DNA of 64,000 nt, taken from the NCBI GenBank assembly GCA_025765615.1, contig JAIVFJ010000317.1, forward strand, positions 1 through 64,000, in the 5' to 3' direction. The notes below the pieces were generated by a model. That model searched no databases, had not been told where the DNA came from, and worked only from the letters and a program-made list of their open reading frames with translations. The stretch comes from Zopfochytrium polystomum (taxonomy: Eukaryota > Chytridiomycota > Chytridiomycetes > Chytridiales > Chytridiaceae). Below are positions 47,088 to 58,371 of the stretch, piece after piece (position 1 is the first letter of the stretch; the number at the start of each line of letters is the position of its first letter). The position numbers and the translations under genes are program-made.

Positions 47088-47590
47088 GTGCAGTTGGGTG
47101 CTTGCGTGACAAGGTCGACGGCGGTGAGTCGGATTGAAAAACATGTTCGTGTGGGCTCGTACACCTTTCCTTCTGTCGCCACGCCACACTCCCTGACTCG
47201 AGACCGGCCCATGTTTTCATTGCTCTCTTTTGTCCTGCTCAAAGACGCCATGGTGCGTTCCACCGCCAATAAAAAGAAAACTGGAACGGGCAGGGTGCAC
47301 ACAGTAGTCGTTGAAGAAGGTTTCGAGGAACACCCTTTTTTTTTTTTTTTTTTTTTTTTTTGCAATGTCGTGTTGGTGGTCGCGCATTGGTGTTCGCCCA
47401 GCGGTTGGCAGTTCGGGTGTTTCGCCCAAAGGTGACCACATGTCAAGAAAAGGAAGAGAAAAAACAACAAGGCATCTCACTTCCCAATACACTGCGGCTC
47501 TGCGGATTTGGCCGTCGCCTCTCCCTTCCCGCCCATTTCCGCCAGCCGACGGCCACAACACAATAAAGGAAAAAAATTGAAAATCAAAAA
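47088..47590. other. Intergenic right of composite element
   Basis: A T-run of ~25 bases near 47337-47361; no gene recognised. The ATCAAAAA at 47583-47590 is the left duplication of the MITE. Confidence 0.4.
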
Positions 47591-47811
47591 CGGAACGGCT
47601 AATCACAGACTCACCCCAATTTGGAGTGTGGGAAGGATGGGATGGGAGACCCCCTTGAACCAGCTTTCGAATAAAAACAGCAACATCAGAGACAAAATCA
47701 ACGCCACCAGCCCAGCCGCTTCAAAGCAACGCTCACTGGGCCGGTTGCCGCCCAACACCATTCGCACGGCCAACCAGGCATTGTTGGGGGAGTCTGTGAT
47801 TAGCCGTTCCC
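47591..47811. mobile_element. 221-bp MITE with 8-bp target duplication
   Basis: 21-bp perfect inverted repeats (left 47592-47612, beginning GGAACGGCTAATC; right 47790-47810) that continue imperfectly with CCCCAA. ATCAAAAA lies on both sides (47583-47590, 47812-47819). No coding capacity. An 8-bp duplication fits hAT- or P-type parents; the ends do not match the P-like element at 35990. Confidence 0.8.
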
Positions 47812-48054
47812 ATCAAAAAATCTTCCGAAAACTTTGGACTTCATATCGTTGCAAAAGGAGATATAAGAAAAAAAATTCTTGCCAAAACGAGGAGGCAAAA
47901 AGAAGGCAGGCATGGAGGACTGGGAACAGGTGGGACCACCCACAGAGAGAGAGAGAGACAGACAGAGAGAGATAGGCGAGGGTGGAGCGAGTGATAAATA
48001 GAAAACCTGGAGAAAGCGATTTCGTCATCGTCCCCAGACACAAAACAAGCAACA

Positions 48055-49505
48055 ATGCCCCCCGCCGACACGCTCTTCGAGGTCGCCCCCGGCTTCTACG
48101 TCATCCAGACGGTGAGAACGAGTGAGAGTGTGTGGGTGAGAGAGACGGACTAGACAGCGTGGTGATCGTAAAGAGTTGCTGGTGGTGCGATCAGCACTGA
48201 ATGGAAGCAGGGGAAGACGATCGAGAGATCAAGTGCCATCCACTGCAGTGTGTGTGCCTCGTCGCGATGGCTAACTCCCCTCTCCATCATTACCAACGAT
48301 CATCCCGCCCACGCCATCCAGGTCTTTAAAAAGTTCAGCCTGATCGACATCGGTAAGTATCTCTCCTTTCCCTCCCTGCACCCACCCGCCCATCACCCGT
48401 TCGGCCACCAAAAAAAACCCCCCACCCCCCTCGCAGGCACGCACATGTCCTTCATCCGCCTCTCCTCCGGCAAGTTCCTGGTCATCGACACCGTCGAGCT
48501 CACGCCCGCCGCCAAAGCCGCCGTCGACAAGCTCACCAACAACGGCGACTTGATCGAGGCCGTGATTGGATCGCATCCGTACCACACGCTGTACTTCAAG
48601 TCGTTTTTGGAAAAGTACCCTGACAAGGAGTGCTGGGGGACTAAGAGGCATTTAAGGGTTTGTGACGGGATCAAGTGGTGAGTTTGGTGTGCGGTGTGGG
48701 GGGGGGGTGGGAAGTGGTGTGCGCAAGTGAGGGCGCTCTGTGTTAAAGTGTGTGGTCTGTGTGCGTGTGTGTTGGTTCGTGTGTGCGTGTGTGCGCGTGC
48801 GCACGTGCGTTCGTGTGTGCGCGCACACGCGAGAGCGCGCTCTGACGCGCGAAGAGTGTACACGATCTCGCGCGCAGGATTGTGGAATACGCTGGCAGGC
48901 ACAGCTGACGCATCCCCTCCTCACATCTCACCCCCGTCTCATCCAAACCCCACACACGCATACACACAACACAAAAAAACCCCCAAAGGGCCGGCGACAT
49001 CACGACGGTCCTCACAAAATGGAACCCAGACGTCCACCTCCGCGTCCCGGTGGGCACCGACTTCGACGACCCGACGCCGGACAACAACCACTTTGCCGGA
49101 CTCTTCGTCTTCCACCCGTCCTCCAAGACGCTGCACGTCGACGACACGCTGATGCTCGGCGGCGCGGACTCGCCGTTCCTCTTCCGCTCCGCGGTCGGCG
49201 TGCGTCTCGGCGAGGTCGGGTTCCACCCGACCCTGACGGGACCGGGGATCCGGGACGAACCCGGCGCGCCCGAGCAATTTAGGTGCTTTATCGAGGGTGT
49301 TTGCGATGATTGGGAGTTTGAGAATTTGGTCGCGGCGCACAAGGGCGTGTTGCAAGGGGGCGCGAGGGGGAAGGTGAGGGAGGCGCTGGCGAGGGCCACG
49401 CCGACGCTGATGAAGATGGGGGTGAGCAGGGTCGGCGTGAAGGGCGAGGAGCTGGAGGCGTACAAGAAGCAGTGGATCCCGGGCAAGCCGCACGAGTGCG
49501 GGTGA
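48055..49505 (+). CDS. DUF4336 family protein, copy 1
   Basis: Four exons (48055-48111, 48322-48352, 48437-48677, 48989-49505; phases 0, 1, 2) give 281 residues. Landmarks: FEVAPGFYVIQT, KKFSLIDIGTHMSFIRL, TNNGDLIEAVIGSHPYHT, HFAGLFVFHPSSKTLHVDDT, GFHPTLTGPGI and CDDWEFENLVAAHKGVL. Its best match from memory is the DUF4336 type of metallo-beta-lactamase-like fold. The SHPYHT and VFHP/LHVDD/FHP histidines and aspartates are candidate metal ligands, but the canonical HxHxDH is absent. Enzyme activity unproven. The next gene is a close paralogue with the same exon plan. Confidence 0.8.
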
Positions 49506-49944
49506 AAGTGGAAAAAGGGTGTGTGCGTTGTGTGTGATTTTTGTGTACGCTTTTTCCTCGCGCTCTTTCTGTCATGTGGGTCAACGGAATGGAAACTGCC
49601 GGCAGAACAATTATGGGAATCGAATAGCGACTTTCAAGCACTGCGTCATCGCCGTCCGTCATTATTATTAATCACGGAGCACGGCGTCTGCGGGTTCGCA
49701 GGGGTGGGGGGGGCACCGGACGGAAGTGTGGGGAAAGGGGGGGCAGGGGGGCAACAGACGGACTTGACAGGACGAGTCACAACCCAGGCTCCAAAAATCT
49801 GCCGACGGCCTGCCTGCCTGCCGTTGTTGATTGGTCGTTGCAACATAGACGGAGCCTTCTTCCGCATAAATATTTAAATACTCTCGTTTTCGTCATCCAC
49901 CTGCCGCAACAAAGAAACTCAAAAAGGAATCGGAAGCTGGCAAA
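49506..49944. other. Spacer between DUF4336 paralogues
   Basis: Holds the terminator region of copy 1 and the promoter of copy 2; TATTTAAATA at 49871-49880 lies ~65 bp ahead of the copy 2 ATG and is a candidate TATA-like box. Confidence 0.45.
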
Positions 49945-51210
49945 ATGGAGCTGACCACCGACCCCCTCGTCGAGGTCGCCCCCGGCTTCTACACCATCAA
50001 GACGGTAACGATCCCTCGACCTCCGGCTTTTCGCTCGCGCGATCGTTAACAACCCGATCCATCATGATCGACCCAAACACAGGCCTTCCACGTCTTCAAC
50101 CTGATCAATGTCGGTGAGTAAAGCGATGCGGTCCGCCACCACTCGCCTTCGGAAACCGCGCCTCCTTAACCACCATCCATCCCACATCCCCACCCCCGCC
50201 CTCAAAACAAACCAAAAGGCACCCAAATGTCCTTCCTCCGCCTCTCCACCGGCAAGTTCCTCGTCGTCGACACCGTCGACCTGACCCCCGAGGCCGCCGC
50301 CTCCGTCGACAAGCTCACCAACAATGGCGACCTCATCGAGGCCGTGATTGGATCGCATCCGTACCACACCATGTTCTTTAGGGCGTTCCAGGAGCGGTAC
50401 AAGGGCAAGGGGGAGTACTGGGGAACGAAGAGGCATTTGAGGGTGTGTCAGGGAGTCGAGTGGTAAGTTGTGGGGGCGCGGGGCGGGCCGGGAAGTGGGT
50501 GAATGGGTGAGCGTGCATGCGTGCGTGCGTGTGCGTGTGTTTGTCACGATCTCAGGGCGCTCGCTTCGCGCGATGTTGATTCGCTCGGCGAGGTGCCGTG
50601 CGACGCCAATCGGGATTGTTGGACGATATGCTGACCATGCTGACTCACCAAAAAAAAAAAAAAAAAAAAAAAAATTCCGCCCACACCTTCAAGGACCGGC
50701 GACGTCACCACCGTCCTCAAAAAATGGGCCCCCGAAGTCCAAATGCGCGTCCCCGCCGGCGCCGACTTTGACGACCCGAAACCCGACTACAACCACTTCG
50801 CCGGCCTCTTCGTCTTCCACGCCCCCTCAAAGACCCTCCACGTCGACGACACCCTCGCCCTCGGCGACAACCCGGGCTTCCTCCAGCGCGCCCTCCTCGG
50901 ATCCAAGCACGGCGAGGTCGCCTTCCACCCGACCCTCACCGGACCGGGCATTAGGAACGAGCCGGGCGCGCCCGAGCAGTTTAGGTGCTTTATCGAGGCC
51001 GTGTGCGACGACTGGGGTTTTGAGAATTTGGCCGCGGCGCATAAGGGCGTGCTGAAGGGTGGCGCGAAGCAGAAGGTGAGGGAGGCGCTCGAGAGGGCCC
51101 TGCCGACGCTGCAAAAGATGGGCGCGAACAGGGCTGGGATCAAGGCGGGAGAGGAGCTGGAGGAGTACAAGAAGATGTGGGTGCCGGGGGGCAACCACGA
51201 GTGCGGGTGA
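49945..51210 (+). CDS. DUF4336 family protein, copy 2
   Basis: Four exons (49945-50004, 50083-50113, 50219-50462, 50694-51210) give 283 residues. Exon 2 (31 nt) and exon 4 (517 nt) have exactly the lengths of copy 1, and intron phases are identical. LVEVAPGFYTIKT, TNNGDLIEAVIGSHPYHT, HFAGLFVFHAPSKTLHVDDT and FHPTLTGPGI are conserved with copy 1. Intron 3 carries an A-run of ~27 bases. The pair arose by tandem duplication; sharp conservation of the His/Asp positions argues that both are functional. Confidence 0.8.
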
Positions 51211-52529
51211 GGGGGATGTTTGCTTCGTGGTGCGTGGGTCTTTGTGTGGGTTCGTGTTATTGTCCGATACGTCGTTTAGTTTGAAGCGAATACAATCAAC
51301 ATCACTGTTGAGCGAATCGTGGCACCCTGATCTCACGAGCGGCGGCCGGAACAGCTCGTACTCTCTTATCCCGCCTAATGATGAGGCCGAGCGCCTTCGA
51401 AACGCAGGCTCGGCTTGCAGGAGGGCTGAACGGAGCCTCCGGGCACGTCTGTCCCGCAGCTGCGGAGTTTTACCGTCCGTGCGCCAATCGATCGAAAGGG
51501 GAAGGACCTCCAAACTGGTAAAGGCGAGCTCAAAGTTACCGCTTTGTCATGCTCTTTTTCTCAATTTCGGGTGTCCTCGTGCGCAGTCCGATAGTCGCAA
51601 GAGAAAAACAAATACTGCGGATCCAACAGCCGGCTGAAGCTGGCGTCGTGGAAAACTGCTGAAGAAGTCCGCGCTGCCCCCCCGGACTTCTGCTTGGAAA
51701 ACGATTCTAGTACGGTAGTTCTTCATCTAAATCTCTGGTTGGTGCGAGCGAAATCGGAGAATGGAGAGCATACGTCAGTGGTGGGCTAGGCAGCCTGGCT
51801 CATTCTTAGTTCTCACTGCAGGGGATTTTCCTGGAGGGGGAAGGAGGTTGCTTTGGGTTGTTGGTAGGTGGTTGACTTCTTTGAAATGTCTTGCCGCACT
51901 TTGTTCAGTGCCGAACGAAGCAAGAATGGACGGCAGCACTTGCAAAGAAGAGAAGTTCTCCGCGCTCTAGGTTGATTTTTCTTGAGAGTAGAGGGGGAGA
52001 TTGACGGAAGTCTCCTCGCGCTCAATCGATTCGTCTTTGCTTGATCCGTTGATCGTCGGGCTCGCGGGAGCCGTGTCGGCCCTCGATTTGTCAAAGTAGT
52101 GGACGAGTTTGGTCCAAAGAGATCAAACCTTTGGAACCCAACCAATGCAAGATTCACAGATGCTTTCCAGGACTTTATCGCTTTTCGCCCAACTCCTTTC
52201 GGTGCGACGCACTAACAAAGTTCCCCCCCCTCGCCCCTCAGGCTCGCTGGAAGCATTTCAACGGCCGAAATAATCTGTCATGTTCGATGTAAGATGTTAC
52301 CAAAAAAAAAAAAAAAAATGTCAAAGCATAGACTTGCGTTGGCATAGAATCTGGAAAATGATACAAAAGAGATAAAACTGCACTGTGGGACTATCCTGAA
52401 CGCGAAAGAAAATCGTGCGGTCCCATGATCGACAGAGCGAAAGCGAACAGCATAGAAACAAGTTCGAGGGTGGGGGAAAAAGAAAAAAAAAAAGAAAAAG
52501 AAAAGGAATCGATTCGTTCCAAAGCCGCT
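51211..52529. other. Intergenic
   Basis: No gene seen. A short IRQWWARQPG frame near 51770-51800 could be a trace of the Trp-rich family but is too short to call. An A-run lies near 52301-52318. Confidence 0.4.
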
Positions 52530-55500
52530 TTAAATCTCAATCATTCGGAATCGGAGGCACTGAATGTTCCAGTGACGTGGCTGCCTTCCACAGAGTTTGC
52601 AGTCGAAGGGTGCCTCGCCGCTCTCCACGTCGTAACTGTTTCGCGGCCCGACATACCGCAGCCCGTGCGGCCCGTTTTCCCAGCTGCTCCCGAGAACGAG
52701 CACCCGCTCGCCCGTCGACCGAATCTTGAGCGCGTGCGCTGTGGACAGGTACATCCCACGGCCGCCGGGATTCTGTGCGATCCAGGCTTGGATCTGGAAT
52801 TTGTTTTTTTTTTTTTTCGGTTGGAGTCGCCACGAAGATGAGTGCACAACCCCACCAACCTTTTGTACAACGCTGTCTTCAGGATCGCGCGACGACGCGT
52901 CCCCCCAGAATATCACCCTGTCTGCGCTCGCCCCGCCAAATACCGCCAGCGCCGGCCCACGGAAGACTGCCCGCGCGCTGTACGGCGGCGGCGACGCTGC
53001 TGGCTGCTGCTCCCGCCGTGGAGTCGCAGGTGGGCTCATCGGCGCCTCCGGAACAAGGAGCCGTGCCGCCGCCGCTGAGGTTGACCGTGGTGGCGTTTCG
53101 GCGCGCGCAATCGTCGCGTCGCATGCCAGGAATCTTGTCGCCGCCGCAACCGCCGGAGGCGTTCCTTCGCGCCAACGCGCCGCGTCGGATTCTGTGCCCT
53201 GTTGGGGCGAACTGGGCGGCGCGGGGGCCGGCGCCGCGTCGTAAATTCGTTCAGTGGTCGACTTTGCGGGGGAAGAAGTGTCAGGCGAAGGCTTAACGGT
53301 CCAAGTACGGTCCCGAGGGAGGGGGGGGGGAAAAAAAAAGTTTTTTCAAGAGCGACTACCTCTTGCCGACGCCACTCTGGCACAACAAGCCTGTGCAGGG
53401 GCATTTTCGGGCACTGCAATTCCCAATGGTCTTGTCCGCAGAGGCTGCAATCGCCAGCAGCGTCCTTCTCGATGTTGAGTCGTTTCCGAGTGCTCCCGCT
53501 TTCGTATTCCAGGCCGTTTTGCCAGTGGTAGCCCGAGCCGACGACGAGGACGTGTTTGCCGGAGGGCTCGACCACAAAGGCGTGCGCTCTCGATTCGCTA
53601 AGCTTTCGGCTTGGATGCTTGTCGATCCAGGAGAGAACCTGTGGGACGTCCGGGGAAAATAGAAGTGGTGCGTGCTGCGATAAGAGGTGTGTGCTTGGAA
53701 TCCAGGGGATGACAAACAGAACAAGAAAAAGCACGCCTCTCACCGCCTTCACGAGCGGGTCCGACGGGTCGTGCTCGCCCTCTCGCATAATAATGACAAG
53801 ATCCGGCCGGGCGTTGTTGAACACGGGCAGCTTTGGCCCGCGGTCCTCGTCGCGGACGGACTGCCCGGAGCTCGATCCAATCGGCGCGCCGAGCTTGCCC
53901 GCCACGAGCGCGCGCAGCGTGGCCGCCGCTGCCGCTTCCTTGCCACCGCCTTCCGTCGCCGTCGTCGGGCGCCCCTTTTCTGGCAAGGACCCAGGCGACG
54001 CGTTGTCTGCGGCCAGTTTCTCTCGGCGCGGTGTCGCCGGCGGGCTTGGGAGTGCGCCTGCCGCGCCCGCCCGCGTCGGGGAAGCCGGCGGCCCGCTCCC
54101 GCCGCCGCCCTCGGCTTGTGCCGCCGCACCGTCGACCGCGCTCCCGTCGTCCGGCGTCAATGGCTCTTCCGCCGTCTGCGCCTGCCCGCCAGTCGCGGCA
54201 GCGGTGTCCACAACGTCTCCGTTGCGCGGAGGGAGTCTGGCACGGTTCTGGACCGCTGCCTCGACGACCTGAGGCTGGTCTACCGTCGGCGGCGGCGTGG
54301 TGTCGTCTCCGCGGCCGCGGGCCACACCAGGTTTGGCGGCCGCCGGTTCCTGTCCGTGGGGGGCAATGAGAGCAACTCCGCTCCATAGAGGGGACTGATT
54401 GGTGAAGTTCGATTGGCAATATGGATCGAACGTGTTGAAGAACGGCTGTTGGGCCGATCCTGTCACAAAAAGTCAACAGGAAACAAGACATCGTCTTTCA
54501 TACCATTTATATAATTTGGAGTACTTCCTCCGGAAGGTGGCTGATGGCGAACGCTCTCCAAGGGCGACGAAATGCTGCAAACGGTCCGTTGAAAATCTCC
54601 GACACACCAATCATTCTCTGCCAATGATCCAGTCGAGCTGCCACTGGGGGACGGGCCTTGCTTCTCAGTCTGCGCCATCGAAGAATCAAAGTCTGAAGTG
54701 AGCCAGTTGTTTGCAGTAAAACGTGTGAGAAGACGTGCGCAAAATAATATAAAAAATCCAAATTGGTTTGTTTACCTGAAAGATCGTGCAAAGTCTGCAT
54801 GTCCCAACCAACTACTGATCCGGGAGCTCCGCTCGAAACCAAATCGCTAAGCAGATGTGAAGCAACAAAACTTCCAACAGACCACGCGTTGCTGCCCAGA
54901 GTCTGTTGACAACCTCCAGTCGAAGTCGCGCTTTCTGCAGATGAGCCAGTCGAGCTGCCACTGGGCGAGAGCCCCTGTGGCTCAGTCAGCAACATCGGAA
55001 CGTTGGAGCCTAAAATAGTCAAGTTTTTCAAGACAGATTCGCCCCAGCAATAGTGAGTGGTTCTCGATAACTTTAATTTAACCTTTAAAGACTGTGTGTG
55101 TACCTTGCCATGCATTTGCCATATTGGGAGCAACGTCCTGAGCTCCGCCAGGAGCAACGCTCTGCGCTTGAGAAGCGAAATCAATCCGGCTGAGAGCCAG
55201 GGGCATGCGCAGAGCCGCCCGCTTGTCGACAGGTTTCCACTCGTATTGGAACCGGAAGCGAAGATATCCATTTATGGTGCTGAGAAGCGAGAGAAAGTCC
55301 TCGTACCCGCGTTGCGCTCCTTTGGAAGTTGTTCAGAGGAAGTTGCGACATCGGCAAACGAGAGAAAAAAAATAGAAACAATCCATGGAGTTTTTAAATG
55401 TGGGATTTGCACGAACCGAGGAAAAGCCTCTTTCGAATCTTGTTTTCGGAGACGAAAGTGGGGAAGTCGGTGTGAGGCCTGTCCGGAGGGCAATCTTTTT

Positions 55501-56143
55501 TTGAAGAAAAACAAAAGCGTGAGATGCTGCTTGTTGGTCGAGCTACAATCCTGGGGCAAAACTTAACGAGATTCCCATCCAGTTCCTGATGTAGTTAGTT
55601 CGAAACCGCGGCTTCTCGCAGCGATTTGAAAGTGCTGCCGAACACATTCGATTTCAACGCTCTCGTGAGTCTCGCTTACAAAAGAGTCGTCCAGCGTGTG
55701 TGGTGACTCCGACGGGCAGGAAGAGTCTGCCTGTCCAGCAGTCTGCATTACAACGATCTTGTGGAACTTGAAAAGGTGTCTCTGAATAGCACACCGATCT
55801 GGAAACATGTGGGGGAAGGAGAATGAAGGGAGATGCGGGGGGCATTAATTTGGTCGGCAGTCGATGGGGGGATGCCTTGTTGGAAGTGAAAAACACACTC
55901 ACTATTCTTGTTGTCGACCTCCCATCGCTCTCGATCAACACCCTCGAGGTTGCAGTGCTTGCAGTAAAGGCCGTGACCCGGTCGCTCGACTGTGTGATTG
56001 GCCCACAAGTGTTCTAAAACTTTGTGGACTTTCTCGACGATTTGCACGGTCGGGGGAAGACAGCGGGCGGCAGCATACGCGGCAGCATACGCGGCCTCGA
56101 TCGACCCCGCTTGTGGGCGTTTGGTGACTCCGGGCTGGTGCAT
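52530..56143 (-). CDS. Unrecognised family, long form: BED-like finger plus two knuckle modules
   Basis: Ten minus-strand exons (55903-56143, 55568-55798, 55417-55494, 55104-55319, 54776-55009, 54504-54692, 53744-54459, 53360-53638, 52860-53291, 52530-52793) join in frame to 959 residues. Residues 61-93 form a BED/C2H2-like finger (CKHC, then CAIQRHLFKFH). About 195-205 reads NGYLRFRFQYEW. Repeats of PSGSSTGSSAE and a Pro/Ala-rich part follow. Two related modules close the protein: module 1 (about 600-725) with LPVFNNARPDLVIIMREGE, HAFVVEPSGKHVLVVGSGY and CSLCGQDHWELQC; module 2 (about 835-959) with LAVFGGASADRVIFW, GERVLVLGSSW and CKLCGRQPRHWNIQC. Each ends in C-x2-C-xn-HW-x3-C, likely a zinc knuckle, and each contains a phase-0 intron at the same place. 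Splice positions in the first half are confirmed by the paralogue at 61342. I recognise no family; nucleic-acid binding is only a guess from the fingers. Confidence 0.75.
53653..54369 (-). repeat. Inverted near-identical block, left arm
   Basis: Matches 63283-64000 in inverse, apparently base for base apart from one extra G in the other arm. The block covers most of exon 7 and the following intron of the long-form gene. Its inner edge is sharp (TCATTGCCCCCC); just beyond it the two copies are clearly diverged. The outer edge lies past the window. Confidence 0.9.
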
Positions 56144-57429
56144 TGTGCGGCGGTTTGTTCTGTCTTTCTCTCTCTCTCTGTATCTGTCTTTGGAATTTCA
56201 CTCTCGCGTTCTCTTTCGTTGGAGGGGTAAGACGCTACTTTTATAGTCCATCGGCTCTGAAGGGTGGGGTGGGTGGCGCGGCTTCTCCCTTCCCGACAGA
56301 CAGGCAAAAGACAGACGGACAAACATTGCGGTGGAGAGCAGGCGCGCGAGCTGGCGCGCGAGCTGGCGCGCATTGATCGATTGTGGAGACAGACAGTCGC
56401 CTGGCTGGCTGGCTTCGGTATCGGAGGTGCGGTTCGCGTGACGAACAGACAGACAGACACACAGCCACGCAGACAGACAAGACGGTCTTGAGGTAGTATC
56501 CGTCTATTCGCGAATTCGAACGAATCGTCCATGCTTGATCCTTTGATCGGGTGGGGTTCAGTGAAGGCGACGGCGGGCTCAGTCAGGGGCTGGACAGTCC
56601 AGTGGAGAATCGAGCTGATGGAGCGCGTCGCCACCCGGTGAGCATCGAGGCTGCCGTCGCGATGTAAGGGAGACGAGTTTTTCTGTTGGCTCACACTCTC
56701 GGTGGCACAAAACACCTCAATGAGATCCATAAACGGTTAAAACCGGGACTTCTCGCTTTTTTCACCCGTACGTACTCTGTGTGATTGTCTCTGCAGGCAT
56801 ATTTTATTTTGGTGAGGTTACTCTAGTGGCCAAAGGCTGAATCTCGAGTCGCGAGGACGACGAGGCATTGGAAAATAACAGCGTTTCTAAATCTACAAGA
56901 AAACAACTTCTTTGGTGGCGGGGAGGACGCACCGTCTCCGAGGCCGTGCGAGTCGGTCGGTAGGGCGGCAGTCCGCTCCGCTCCATGGAACGAAATAAAA
57001 GAGAGCTGTGTATTCTTGAGTGACAGATTATTGGTGATGGTGGATATCTGAAGAAGTAAGGAGGATCATTCGGCATAGACTTTTCTAAGAGTATGTTGAC
57101 GACTCGTAAGGGTCGGTGCCACCCGTGATGAAACTAGTATCAGCACGTTGAGAATTGAAAGAGCTTTCTGTTGGTACTTTTCACTTTCTTGTTCCTAATC
57201 AAGACAAATAGTAAATGCGCCGGAAGGGCCCTTTCGGCGGCTTCTCGCCTTTCCCTGCGGGAGATTTTGCAGTCCTTGCGGTGGATTTCCCGATGCGAAG
57301 GGGAAAGACATTGCCATCGTACCGCCATGTCGTATTGGTTCAGGACATTTCATTGGGTCCACGCGGACACAGCATAGTACTCATCGGGGCAGGTGGGACT
57401 ATGCTCCGCGTCGCCCTTGATACGAGCGA
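56144..57429. other. 5' region of long-form gene and intergenic
   Basis: A stretch from about 56290 to 56480 (CAGACAGACAG runs and GAGCTGGCGCGCGAGCTGG) is clearly related to 60570-60690 upstream of the short-form gene, so the two share promoter ancestry. The rest holds nothing recognisable. Confidence 0.5.
56238..56245 (-). promoter_or_regulatory. TATA box of the long-form gene
   Basis: TATAAAAG on the minus strand, about 95 bp upstream of the ATG at 56143. The two paralogues also have a TATAAAG upstream of their starts. Confidence 0.6.
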
Positions 57430-57766
57430 TGGCGCGCCAGGCTTGCCTGCATCAAGCGCTCGCAGGGTGGCCGCCGTGTAAGCCCCACTCGGCAAGTCGA
57501 ATGAATGATCAAACCTCAGAACAAAAAAAACAAAAAAATAAAGAAATATTAAGGGCTCCATCAGGCATGTCGTCCGAGTCGAAGTCGTTTTGAAGGCTTC
57601 TGGTTGCTGATCCACGACAGTCTGGGTTTGCTTTTGTGCTTCCAACGCCATCTTGAACTGGAATCCCAGCCATAGCCGTCAGGACTGATCCGGAGGCCAG
57701 ACGAGCCCTGACGTATCTGAAACGGTTGCCAATGTATCCATTCACGATGGCGAGGAGTGAATCCAA
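57430..57766 (-). pseudogene. Relict of the unrecognised family
   Basis: Minus-strand words SLLAIVNGYIGNRFRYVRA (about 57700-57760) and AATLRALDAGKPGAP (57430-57474) correspond in order to SLLSTINGYLRFRFQYEW and AATLRALVAGKLGAP of the long-form gene. The DNA between is short and frames are broken, so this looks like a collapsed copy downstream of the short-form gene. Confidence 0.5.
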
Positions 57767-57800
57767 CAGAGCCTGCTATCTTCAGGCTTGCACGTTGGGC

Positions 57801-57927
57801 AAAGTGGGAGAAACACGCACTGTAGTGATATCAATAGCTTGGAATCTGGAGAATGAGAGACCCCAAAAAAAGAAAAAAAAATACAAAAAAAACTGCACGA
57901 TAGCAATAGCCCCGCTTCAACTTGGGA
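57801..57927. repeat. Direct repeat, copy 1
   Basis: AAAGTGGGAGAA...GCTTGGAATCTGGAGAATGA...AGCAATAGCCCCGCTTCAAC; repeated 332 bp further at 58133-58237 with a shorter A-rich middle. Confidence 0.75.
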
Positions 57928-58132
57928 CTCTTCCAAAGGAATGTTGACGACTGTAGTGACAAAGTCTTTGAAACGTTAGTGTGCAACAAGTGTGGAGGCT
58001 GCATGCCCCCCGTTTCAGCCGGTCTCCATGGGTGCGAGCGGAGCCCCCCGCTTCCGCCAGCATCTGATAATCTGGTCTCTAGAGGTTGAAATCGTTTTCC
58101 GCTTTCTCATTCTTGGCGCTTTCATATTGAGT

Positions 58133-58237
58133 AAAGTGGGAGAATCATACACAGCAATGATCAGAATGGCTTGGAATTTGGAGAATGAGAGACTAAAAAA
58201 ACCGAACAATAGCAATAGCCGCGCTTCAACTTGGAAA
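58133..58237. repeat. Direct repeat, copy 2
   Basis: AAAGTGGGAGAA...GCTTGGAATTTGGAGAATGA...AGCAATAGCCGCGCTTCAAC. Marks a local tandem duplication just downstream of the short-form gene; no function seen. Confidence 0.75.
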
Positions 58238-58371
58238 GAAAGGAAACAGGTGCGGTGGCAGACGGAAGAGAACGAAAAGTAGCAAATGAAAGACATGGCT
58301 GGCGGAACTGAAGGGCGCACAGAAAAAAGGAAACTACAAAACAGAGAAGTAACAGAATAACTCGGACTGTT

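Noticed and set aside
48694..48902. Frames rich in Cys/Val or His/Thr within 48.7-48.9 kb
   Set aside because: They fall in intron 3 of the first DUF4336 gene, a GT-rich stretch.
55563..55808. Separate small zinc-finger gene ending at the TAA at 55563-55565
   Set aside because: Both paralogues have GTTAAGT at this stop, a conserved splice donor that joins the finger to the next exon in frame, so the stop is intronic.
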